From: DATKMK01 sp035541895 | Lineage (GTDB): Bacteria; Desulfobacterota; Binatia; HRBIN30; JACQVA1 | DNA: 64,000 nt | Assembly (NCBI GenBank): GCA_035541895.1 | Contig: DATKMK010000066.1 | Coordinates: forward strand, 1-64,000 | Direction: 5' to 3' | In this document: positions 56,972-64,000 of the stretch, piece by piece | Numbering within the stretch: position 1 is the first letter of the stretch | Layout of the letters: every line of letters begins with the position of its first letter | Made by a program: the position numbers and the translations under genes | The notes under the pieces: model-generated | The model's database searches: none | What the model was told of the DNA's origin: nothing | Seen by the model: the letters and a program-made list of their open reading frames with translations, nothing else

Positions 56972-56993
56972 GGACAGGCGCGGAGGCCTGTCC
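56972..56993. terminator. 8-bp hairpin downstream of the rhamnosidase gene
   Basis: GGACAGGC pairs with GCCTGTCC around GCGGAG. It begins 17 bases after the rhamnosidase stop in the direction of transcription. The two back-to-back hairpins look like a dispersed palindromic element that may also stop transcription. Confidence 0.5.
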
Positions 56994-57009
56994 CCACTGG
57001 ACCAACCCG

Positions 57010-59592
57010 CTACGCCCTCCGCTTCGCGGCTGCGTATTCGACCCGATGGGTGCCGGGCGGCAGCGTGCGCACGCGGTCGACCAAGCGAAAGCCCGTGGGC
57101 GCGACGAGCTCTGCGCGCATGCGATCGGGCACCGACACCTCGAGTTCGACGCCGTCGTCGCTGCGCTCCCACGTGACGCGCACGTCACCGCGCACGGTGG
57201 GAAAGGTGCCGCGAGCGGAACGTAGGTCTGCGAAGTGCGGCATCAGACGGAAACAGGCGAAGCCGGGCTCGATTGGGAACACGCCGAGCACTTCGGTCGA
57301 CAACTGGTAGACCGGCGTGGCGGAGAAGCCGTGACAGAGACTCGCCGTCGGGTCGAAACTTTCCCACAACGTCGTCGCGCCGCGCGCGAGCATGCGGCCG
57401 TAACGCTCGCGCATCAGTGCCAGCGCGCGATCGAAGCGGCCGGCGCGACACAGGCCGCGATAGACGAAGTGGCTGTAGAAGGTGTTGGCGAGCACCACAT
57501 CGGTGTCGGGATCGAAGGGCTCGCCAGTGGGTGCGATCGGCGGCGCCGCCGTGAACTTGAGGCGCGCGGAGTCGGAGATGTAGTCGACGATCGCTGGCCA
57601 GCGCTCAGCCGGCGCGACGCCCCAGAGCAACGCTGCGCCGTTGGCGTGTTGCGAAACGCGCGCATCCTGGGCGCCGGTGGTCGGGTTGACCATGTCGACG
57701 TAGACGCCGCGCACCGCGTCCCAATGGCGCGCGTTGAGCGCGAGCGTGATGCGGTCGGCCAACTGATCGTACTTGCGCGCGGCGCGTTCCGATTCGAGTG
57801 CGCGGGCCAAGCGTGCGGCGGCGCGCAAGGCGCCGACCAGCTCGACATTGAGTGCCGCGGCCTCGCCGTGCCGCCCGACCGCCGCCCAATCCATGAAATG
57901 CCAGTACGGACACTCGGCGACCAGGTCATTGGGACCAATCTGACGCTCGAACCACGTCAGCGCCCGCTGAATCGCCGGAAAGATCGCTTCGATCGTCTCG
58001 CCGTCGCCGGTGTAGAGCCAATGCCGCTCGGCATTGACGATCCACTGTAGCGTCCAGTCCGGAATCAGCACCGCGTTGCCGTGATGATCGCCGGGCGCAA
58101 ACATTTGCGTCAGGCCATCCGGGCGCTGGCTTTCCGCGGCGTGCAGCAGGAACTGCCGGTTCAGTGGATTGATTGAAGCGCCGAAGGCGGCTTGGCCGAC
58201 GAGAAACTCAACCGTCGCATCGCCGAGCCACTGGCGTTGTTCGCGGCCGGGGCAATCTTCCCAGCCGTCGTGCATGCACTGCTGCAGCGTGTAGCGGCCG
58301 ACGTCCCAGAGCTTGGTGAGCATCGGATCCGAGCACTCGAAGGCGCCGCGCGGCTCCGCCGGATAGCGTGTGTACCTGGAGCCGATGTGCCGAATGCGCA
58401 AACCGTTGAGCGCGTTTCGCACCGTCACTTGCATGTAGCGTACCGCCGTCCACTCGAAGCGCTCGAACCGCTGGCGGCCGGGGCGCGCGATGTAGCGAAA
58501 GAGATGCGTGCCGTGCCCGCGTTCGATGTCGATCCGCGGCTGCGCGCGCTTCGGATCTTCCCATTCGCCTGCCATCCCTTCGGCGACCGCGAGGTCGATG
58601 ATCTCCCCGCCGTTGGCGTCGATGTCGATGAACGCGTGACCCGTGTGAATGCGACCGAAGTCGAGCACGAACGACACGTCATGCTCCGGTGTCGTCCGCA
58701 CGGTGGTGATCCGTTCATCACGCGTGAGCAGCGCGCGCGGCTCATCCACGGCATCGGCCGGCATGTCGATCAACTGCTCTTCGTAGAGCTGACGCTCGAC
58801 CGCAGCGGTTGGGTTGGGGAGCGCCGCGTACCAACGAAGGATGCGTTCCGCGACGACTGGTGATTCGTTCAAGAATGGGATGGCACGCGGGATCAACGTC
58901 GGGAACGGTTCGATGCGCATCCCGCCCATCATCGAGTCCGGTGGTCCGCCGCCGGCCGTGAGAATCTGAACTCTCTCCCATTGCGAGTCATCGAAGTCGG
59001 GCAGCGTCCAGCCCGCGGGCATCTGGTTGGCATCGTGCACTTCGATGAATCCGAGTCCCCAGACCGCGCGCGGCGTGTCGCGTTGCCACGCGTCGCACTC
59101 GTGGCAGCGCCACTGTTCGTCGGAAAGCACGTCGACGACGGTCTCGCCGCAGCGGATGGTTGTGTCGCAATAGAGCGCGCCGTCGCCAAACACCGGCTGC
59201 CAATGGCCGATGACGCGTTGGTACCACGAGGTGTCGACGCCGTAGACCCGCACCAGCATCGCGATCACGTTGCGGCCCGGCTGCAGGTGCGCGGCGATTT
59301 CGTAGGTGTCGGTACGTTGGTGGAACGGATCACAGCGAGCCGGCCCGCGTCCGACGCGCGTGCCGTTGATGAAAAGCTGATAGCGGCCATCCACCGTCGT
59401 CGTCAGTCGCGCCTCGTCCGCGGGTGCCGCCAGCTCGAACACGCGACGAAAGAGAAACCAACGATTCGTCCCTTCGTTCTCGCGCCGCAGCGGGCCGCCG
59501 AAGAACACGCGCCACAGTCCGAAGGCGTCGATCGGCTGTTTGCTGGTCCAGATGAACGGGGCGCGGCGATACACGAGTTGAGCTCCAGACAA
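57010..59592 (-). CDS. Alpha-L-rhamnosidase-like glycoside hydrolase (GH78)
   Basis: An 860-residue multi-domain enzyme. The first 200 residues form the beta-sandwich with FELAAPADEARLTTTVDGRY and QLFINGTRVGRGPARCDPFH. The (alpha/alpha)6 barrel holds LQQCMHDGWEDCPGREQRQW then LGDATVEFLVGQAAFG, the GH78 motif with the acidic residues expected in catalysis. ATTLWESFDPTASLCHGFSA is the conserved C-terminal catalytic segment. The last 120 residues are a beta-sandwich. No signal peptide is seen, so it acts in the cytoplasm on imported rhamnosides or rhamnose-containing glycans. It is divergent from the MFS gene at 59683, a possible uptake partner. Confidence 0.88.
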   Translation of the reverse strand: MSGAQLVYRRAPFIWTSKQPIDAFGLWRVFFGGPLRRENEGTNRWFLFRRVFELAAPADEARLTTTVDGRYQLFINGTRVGRGPARCDPFHQRTDTYEIAAHLQPGRNVIAMLVRVYGVDTSWYQRVIGHWQPVFGDGALYCDTTIRCGETVVDVLSDEQWRCHECDAWQRDTPRAVWGLGFIEVHDANQMPAGWTLPDFDDSQWERVQILTAGGGPPDSMMGGMRIEPFPTLIPRAIPFLNESPVVAERILRWYAALPNPTAAVERQLYEEQLIDMPADAVDEPRALLTRDERITTVRTTPEHDVSFVLDFGRIHTGHAFIDIDANGGEIIDLAVAEGMAGEWEDPKRAQPRIDIERGHGTHLFRYIARPGRQRFERFEWTAVRYMQVTVRNALNGLRIRHIGSRYTRYPAEPRGAFECSDPMLTKLWDVGRYTLQQCMHDGWEDCPGREQRQWLGDATVEFLVGQAAFGASINPLNRQFLLHAAESQRPDGLTQMFAPGDHHGNAVLIPDWTLQWIVNAERHWLYTGDGETIEAIFPAIQRALTWFERQIGPNDLVAECPYWHFMDWAAVGRHGEAAALNVELVGALRAAARLARALESERAARKYDQLADRITLALNARHWDAVRGVYVDMVNPTTGAQDARVSQHANGAALLWGVAPAERWPAIVDYISDSARLKFTAAPPIAPTGEPFDPDTDVVLANTFYSHFVYRGLCRAGRFDRALALMRERYGRMLARGATTLWESFDPTASLCHGFSATPVYQLSTEVLGVFPIEPGFACFRLMPHFADLRSARGTFPTVRGDVRVTWERSDDGVELEVSVPDRMRAELVAPTGFRLVDRVRTLPPGTHRVEYAAAKRRA

Positions 59593-59682
59593 ATCCGTCG
59601 GTGCACACTAGCCGGAGGAAGCGATCGTGTGAAGCCACCCGCTTGCGCTTTACGTTTGAGACGATCCGATCTACGACGCCGC

Positions 59683-61272
59683 ATGGCCGTCGCTCGTGAT
59701 CGTCAGGCGGATGAGACCCGATCGGCTACCGGCACCGTCGATGGCCGCTATGGCGGCTACGTGCTCGCCGTGCTCGTGGTCGTGTACGTCTTCAACTTCG
59801 TCGATCGCCAAATCCTGTCGATTCTGGCCGAACGCATCAAGCGGGACCTGGATCTTACCGACGCCCAGATAGGGTTTCTCTACGGCACGGCGTTCGCCGT
59901 CTTCTACGCGGTGTTCGGCATTCCGCTCGGGCGACTCGCCGACGTGTGGGAGCGCCGTCGCATCATTGCGCTCGGCCTGTGCTTTTGGAGCGTGATGACG
60001 ACGCTGTCGGGATTCGCCCGCACCTTCGCGCAACTCGGCCTGGCGCGGATCGGTGTTGGTGTCGGCGAGGCGAGCATGTCGCCGGCCGCGTTCTCGCTGT
60101 TGTCGGACTACTTCTCGGCGAAGCGTCGCGCGACGGTCATGGCGATTCATCAAAGCGCGATCTTCATCGGCTCCGGCCTCGGCCTCGGCATCGGTGGATT
60201 GATCGTCGATCGCTGGGATGCGGCCTGGAGTGGCAGCGCGCCGATGGGATTGCGCGGCTGGCAGATCGCGTTCATCGCGGTGGGTTTGCCGGGGATACTC
60301 TTGTCGCTGTGGGTGCGTACGTTGCGCGAGCCGGTGCGCGGGCAAGCCGATGGGATTTATGCGCCGGCGGAATCGCAGCCGATGCGGCAGTTTGCGCGTG
60401 AGCTGCGATCGGTGTGTCCACCATTCACGGTCTGGCACTTGTGGCGTGTCGGCGCGAGTGGACGCGAGATCGCCATCAATCTGCTGGCGGCCGGCGCGCT
60501 CGCGGTGGCCGCGGCCGCGCTGACGAATTGGCTCGGCACGCCGGTGCAATGGATTGCGCTCGGCATCGGCATCTACGCCGGTGTGTCGTGGGCGCAGGCG
60601 ATTGGGTACCGCGACCGCGTCTGCTTCGAGCTGATGTTCCACACGCCGTCGCTGCGCTACGCCATCGGCTGCTTCGCGTTTCTGGCAGCGGCCGGATACG
60701 GAATCAACTTTTGGACGGCGCCGTTCTTCATCCGTGTCCATCACCTGCCGGAAGCACAGGCCGGCCTGATTATCGGCGGCTTGCATGCGACCGCCGGATG
60801 GATCGGTGTCCAACTCGGCGGTGTGCTCGCCGATCGCTGGCGGCAGCGGACATTGAACGGGCGGCTCTACGTGGCCATGTTGACCGCGGTGCTGCCGGTG
60901 CCGTTCGCCCTGATTGTGTTGAGCACCGACAACACGTCGCTAGCCGCCACGCTCTATTTTCCACAATCGCTGCTGGGCGCGTTGTGGTCGGGCGCGGCCG
61001 TGTCGACGATTCAGGATCTAGTCTTACCGCGGATGCGGGCGACGGTGTCGGCAGCGTATCTGCTCATGGTGACCTTCGTCGGACTCGCGCTCGGTCCCTA
61101 CACGGTCGGACGGCTCAGCGCCGGCCTGGGCGGCCTGCGTCCCGCGATGCTCTGCGCTCTCGGAGTGAACGTGCTGGCCTTGCTGTTCGGCTGGCTGGCG
61201 ACGCGTCACTTGCCGGCGGACGAATTGAGCAAAATCGATCGTGCACGTGCGGCCGGTGAGCTGGGCCTGTGA
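59683..61272 (+). CDS. Spinster-type MFS transporter
   Basis: A 529-residue permease. VYVFNFVDRQILSILAERIK opens helix 1 and GIPLGRLADVWERRRIIALG is motif A. RIGVGVGEASMSPAAFSLLS is the Spinster signature. It is longer than its paralogue at 17759-19027 because of a loop and two extra helices around 270-330 (INLLAAGALAVAAAALTNWL). ATG 59683 starts directly before the first helix. The substrate is unknown; its place next to GH78 could mean rhamnoside or lipid transport. Three hairpins follow its stop. Confidence 0.9.
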   Translation: MAVARDRQADETRSATGTVDGRYGGYVLAVLVVVYVFNFVDRQILSILAERIKRDLDLTDAQIGFLYGTAFAVFYAVFGIPLGRLADVWERRRIIALGLCFWSVMTTLSGFARTFAQLGLARIGVGVGEASMSPAAFSLLSDYFSAKRRATVMAIHQSAIFIGSGLGLGIGGLIVDRWDAAWSGSAPMGLRGWQIAFIAVGLPGILLSLWVRTLREPVRGQADGIYAPAESQPMRQFARELRSVCPPFTVWHLWRVGASGREIAINLLAAGALAVAAAALTNWLGTPVQWIALGIGIYAGVSWAQAIGYRDRVCFELMFHTPSLRYAIGCFAFLAAAGYGINFWTAPFFIRVHHLPEAQAGLIIGGLHATAGWIGVQLGGVLADRWRQRTLNGRLYVAMLTAVLPVPFALIVLSTDNTSLAATLYFPQSLLGALWSGAAVSTIQDLVLPRMRATVSAAYLLMVTFVGLALGPYTVGRLSAGLGGLRPAMLCALGVNVLALLFGWLATRHLPADELSKIDRARAAGELGL

Positions 61273-61298
61273 GCCTGGCAGGGCTTCAAACTGTTGGT

Positions 61299-61316
61299 CG
61301 GGAGAGTCATCTCCCG
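61299..61316. terminator. Perfect 7-bp hairpin (1 of 3)
   Basis: CGGGAGA pairs with TCTCCCG around GTCA, 27 bases past the MFS stop. Confidence 0.5.
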
Positions 61317-61385
61317 GCAAGCCGCGCGTCGGTTTGGAGGGCGCACGCACACGGCGCACACGGCATACGCCCCGCGGACGGAGCC

Positions 61386-61401
61386 GGGGAATGAATTCCC
61401 C
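61386..61401. repeat. 6-bp hairpin (2 of 3)
   Basis: GGGGAA pairs with TTCCCC around TGAA. It lies between the convergent MFS and CstA genes. Confidence 0.5.
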
Positions 61402-61417
61402 CGCTGAAGGATCCTGA

Positions 61418-61435
61418 AGTCGGCTCAAGCCGACT
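61418..61435. terminator. Perfect 7-bp hairpin (3 of 3)
   Basis: AGTCGGC pairs with GCCGACT around TCAA, 16 bases past the CstA stop in its direction of transcription. The three neighbouring palindromes have four-base loops and may form one dispersed repeat element. Confidence 0.5.
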
Positions 61436-61450
61436 GGGTCGGAAGGTCGA

Positions 61451-63478
61451 TTAGCCTTCGCTGATCGCGCCGAGCAGAGGCTCCGGCGCCGACCCGCGCA
61501 GCACCTGGTACCAGGCGCGCGACGCCTCGATGATAATGAGGCCGACCAGGCTCATGAACAGCGCGGTGACCGCGGCATCGAGACGCAGATTGAAAATCTG
61601 AGTGCGGGTCTCAGTGAGCTTGGCGGCCGCGATGGTACCGGCATCGATGGCCGCACTGAGCTTGTTCGCTTGGGCGAGGAAGCCGATCGCCGGATCGGCG
61701 GAGAAGATCTTCTGGTAGCCGGCGGTCATGGTCACCGCCAGCAGCCACGCGAGCGGCAACAGGGTGGTCCACGCGTAACGCCCGCGCCCGCCGCGGATCA
61801 AAAAGGTCGTCGCGATCGCCAGCGCGATCGCGGCGAGGAGCTGGTTCGAGATACCGAACAACGGCCACAGGATGTTGATGCCGCCGAGCGGATCGATGAC
61901 ACCCTGGTAGAGGAAGTAGCCCCACGCGCCGACCACGATGGTGCTGCTCAGCAGCACGCTCGGGTACCAACTGGTGCGCCCGAGCGGCTCCCACAGATTG
62001 CCGAGCAGATCTTGCAGCATGAAACGGCCGACGCGGGTGCCGGCGTCGAGCGTGGTCAAGATGAACAGCGCCTCGAACATGATCGCGAAGTGGTACCACA
62101 GCGCGCGCGCGCTGCCGCCGAGGGTGCGGGCGAATATGTGCGCCATGCCGACCGCGAGGCTCGGGGCTCCGCCGGTGCGGGCGAACAGCGAGCGTTCGCC
62201 GATTTCCTCGGCGAGGGTCGCCATCTGCGGCGCGGTGACCGGAAAGCCCCAATTCGAAATCGTCGCGGTGGCGGCGACCGGATCGGCGCCGACGACACCC
62301 GCGGGACTGTTGATCGCGAAGTACACGCCGGGTTGCAATGCGGCGGCGGCGATCATCGCCATGATCGCGACGAACGATTCGAGCAGCATGCAGCCGTAGC
62401 CGATCATCGGCGCGTCGGTTTCTTCGCGCAGCAGCTTGGGCGTGGTGCCGGACGAGATCAGCGAGTGGAAGCCGGAGATCGCGCCGCAGGCGATGGTGAT
62501 GAAGCAAAACGGAAAGACCTTGCCGGCGAAGATCGGCCCGGTGCCGTCGACGAAGCGCGTGAGGGCCGGCAACTCGATGGCCGGCCGCATGATGAGGATC
62601 CCGATGGCGAGTGCGCCGATAGTTCCAAGCTTCACGAAGGTCGACAAGTAATCGCGCGGCGCCAGCAGCAGCCACACCGGCACCACCGACGCCGCAAAGC
62701 CGTAGAGAATGATCGACCAGGCGAGTTGAGTTGCGTTGAGCGTGAAGACTTCGGCGAGCGTCGGATGCTGATCGACCCAGCGTCCGCCGAGCAGCGCGCA
62801 CGCCAGCAAGATCAGGCCGAGGACGGTCGCGCCACGCACATCGGCGGGGCGGATGTACTTCATGTACCAGCCCATGATCATGGCGATCGGGATCGTCGCG
62901 CCGACCGTGAAGGTGCCCCACGGGCTGTGGCGCAGCGCGTTCACGATGACCAGCGCGAGCACCGCAATGAGGATGATCATGATCGAGAACACGCCGAGCA
63001 GCGCGGCGAAGCCGCCGATCGGACCGATTTCGTCCTTCGCCATCTGACCGAGCGAGCGCCCGTCGCGCCGCAGGCTGCCGCACAAGATGCAGAAGTCTTG
63101 CACCGCACCGCCGAGCACGACGCCGGCGAGAATCCACAGCGTGCCGGGCAAGTATCCGAATTGCGCAGCGAGCGTCGGGCCGATCAGCGGACCCGGCCCG
63201 GCGATGGCGGCGAAGTGATGGCCGAACACGACCCAGCGATTGGTGGGAACGAAGTCGCGCCCGTCATTGATCCGTTCGGCGGGCGTTTGATTCGCGCCGT
63301 CGAGCGCGAACAACTTGGCGGCGAGATAGGCGCCGTAGAAGCGGTAGGCGATCGAGTAGACGGCAACCGCCGCGATGACGAACCACACCGCGTTGACGGT
63401 TTCGCCGCGCCAGATCGCGAGCGTGCCGATCGCATACGCCCCGGCCGCCGCCACCGCCGCCCACATCAGTGCCCGCAT
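61451..63478 (-). CDS. cstA: Carbon starvation protein CstA family transporter
   Basis: A 675-residue membrane protein with about 16 to 18 helices. Conserved stretches are NDGRDFVPTNRWVVFGHHFA, AIAGPGPLIGPTLAAQFGYL, GAVQDFCILCGSLRRDGRSL, CGAISGFHSLISSGTTPKLL and LFGISNQLLAAIALAIATTF. Members transport pyruvate or peptides and are induced by carbon starvation (CstA, BtsT). Length matches the family. No BtsSR-like sensor is next to it. It converges on the MFS gene. Confidence 0.93.
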   Translation of the reverse strand: MRALMWAAVAAAGAYAIGTLAIWRGETVNAVWFVIAAVAVYSIAYRFYGAYLAAKLFALDGANQTPAERINDGRDFVPTNRWVVFGHHFAAIAGPGPLIGPTLAAQFGYLPGTLWILAGVVLGGAVQDFCILCGSLRRDGRSLGQMAKDEIGPIGGFAALLGVFSIMIILIAVLALVIVNALRHSPWGTFTVGATIPIAMIMGWYMKYIRPADVRGATVLGLILLACALLGGRWVDQHPTLAEVFTLNATQLAWSIILYGFAASVVPVWLLLAPRDYLSTFVKLGTIGALAIGILIMRPAIELPALTRFVDGTGPIFAGKVFPFCFITIACGAISGFHSLISSGTTPKLLREETDAPMIGYGCMLLESFVAIMAMIAAAALQPGVYFAINSPAGVVGADPVAATATISNWGFPVTAPQMATLAEEIGERSLFARTGGAPSLAVGMAHIFARTLGGSARALWYHFAIMFEALFILTTLDAGTRVGRFMLQDLLGNLWEPLGRTSWYPSVLLSSTIVVGAWGYFLYQGVIDPLGGINILWPLFGISNQLLAAIALAIATTFLIRGGRGRYAWTTLLPLAWLLAVTMTAGYQKIFSADPAIGFLAQANKLSAAIDAGTIAAAKLTETRTQIFNLRLDAAVTALFMSLVGLIIIEASRAWYQVLRGSAPEPLLGAISEG

Positions 63479-63726
63479 CTCACCGCGCCTCCGTCACGTT
63501 CGCTGACATACACGATCGAGACGGGCTGGGGAAAGATTGCGCCCCTTCTTGCCGCTGAGAGGTGCTTAAGGACCACCCAACATCGGGCGCATGAATGCTC
63601 GGCGCGGCCAGTTTCACCGTTCGTTCAGCGATCAAATTTGGGAGAGCGTGCGACGACCCCAAATCCATCTCTACGCGCTCGGTATGTGCAGCGATGCCGA
63701 TGACGGCGACGTCGCCTCACGCAGTT
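63479..63726. other. Upstream region of cstA
   Basis: About 250 bases between the CstA start and the ChrA stop, both on the minus strand. It may hold the cstA promoter. I see no clear boxes, repeats or supported ORF. Confidence 0.35.
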
Positions 63727-64000
63727 TCACTTTCCGAAGCTCGTCAGGCCGAACCCGATCAGCGCCCCGCCCAAGACCAGCCACACCGAATTGACGCGAA
63801 GGCGAAGCAACAGAGCCGCACTGGCGACGGCCAGCAGGAGCGTTGCAAGGTCAACGACCGCGGCCTGCCCCAGCCTGAACGTGACAACAGCCATCAATGC
63901 GAGCGAGCCCACGTTCACCCCGTCGAGGAAGGCGCCCGCCGTCGGCGAGCGCCGCAGCCGCGGAACCAGCGGGCCGCTGAGCGCCACGAAGAAAAACGAG
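63727..64000 (-). CDS. chrA: Chromate transporter ChrA, C-terminal part (runs off the right edge)
   Basis: The frame is open from the window edge to a stop at 63727. It reads SFFFVALSGPLVPRLRRSPT then AGAFLDGVNVGSLALMAVVT, VDLATLLLAVASAALLLRLR and VNSVWLVLGGALIGFGLTSF. FVALSGPLVPRLRRSP.AGAFLDGVN is the hallmark of the ChrA family C-terminal half. ChrA exports chromate with proton exchange. Only about 90 residues are in view; the start lies outside. No chrB regulator is seen inside the window. Confidence 0.85.
   Translation of the reverse strand, partial: SFFFVALSGPLVPRLRRSPTAGAFLDGVNVGSLALMAVVTFRLGQAAVVDLATLLLAVASAALLLRLRVNSVWLVLGGALIGFGLTSFGK

Noticed and set aside
63480..63668. A 62-codon minus-strand frame upstream of cstA
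   Set aside because: No ribosome site, fold or family; more likely leader DNA of cstA.
61670..63703. Long plus-strand frame of about 677 codons opposite cstA
   Set aside because: Highly polar Arg/Asp/Gln-rich translation without domains; shadow of the CstA gene.

Overview
The window is GC-rich, gene-dense DNA from a free-living Gram-negative bacterium. A GT25-type LPS glycosyltransferase, an ABC-2 polysaccharide exporter, Spinster-type MFS permeases, a chlorite-dismutase-family heme protein, CstA and a complex-I-like respiratory cluster together suggest an environmental 'deltaproteobacterial' lineage (Desulfobacterota, Myxococcota or Binatota-like). That placement is inference: no rRNA, tRNA or ribosomal protein gene is present to settle it. 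I see no CRISPR array, prophage or intact insertion sequence.

Layout. 1-13.3 kb is an accessory patchwork: the start of a GAF-domain protein, a VOC protein, MFS, a double-domain GFA protein, NnrU, an orphan membrane protein, a regulator/beta-propeller pair, DUF899 with a small cysteine protein, ArsR-SRPBCC-GST, an ECF sigma factor with a SnoaL-like tail, DUF309 and an aldo/keto reductase. It also carries three decayed genes (DHFR-like, BNR/sialidase-like, isochorismatase-like). 13.3-22.3 kb holds DUF4336, a ChdC-type heme enzyme, an HSL esterase, nitronate monooxygenase, an exported split-barrel-like protein, a Spinster MFS, a GlpC/HdrD-like FeS protein and an HTTM protein with a degenerate DCC domain. 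22.3-22.8 kb is a mobile-element scar with an istB remnant. 22.8-30 kb has a hydrolase, a type II P-type ATPase, GFA, GNAT, SDR, MgtC and HAD genes.

30.0-38.1 kb is the most coherent metabolic unit: an HTH-EIIA(Ntr-like) regulator followed by six tightly packed genes homologous to hydrogenase-4/complex I (HyfB, C, E, F, G, and a fused HyfH-HyfI). The large subunit has lost the [NiFe] cysteine ligands while the FeS cysteines remain. It is therefore best read as an energy-converting-hydrogenase-related (Ehr-type) ion-pumping redox complex with unknown substrate, not as a hydrogenase.

39.5-55.2 kb is a surface-polysaccharide locus. Nine genes lie on the minus strand with several start/stop overlaps (NodB deacetylase, GT2, ABC permease, ABC ATPase, second NodB deacetylase, GT25, a double acetyltransferase fusion, a membrane SGNH protein, GT4). 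Next come a divergent SGNH protein, a tandem-domain GT2 and another GT4-GT2 pair. Together they could assemble, deacetylate, acylate and export a glycan. 55.3-64 kb carries an acyl-CoA ligase, a GH78 alpha-L-rhamnosidase, a second Spinster MFS, CstA and the end of a ChrA chromate transporter.

Two kinds of non-coding structure recur. Palindromic hairpins with short loops sit between genes. Tandem seven-base repeats occur in opposing orientation, either side of the aldo/keto reductase gene and again at 55.2 kb.
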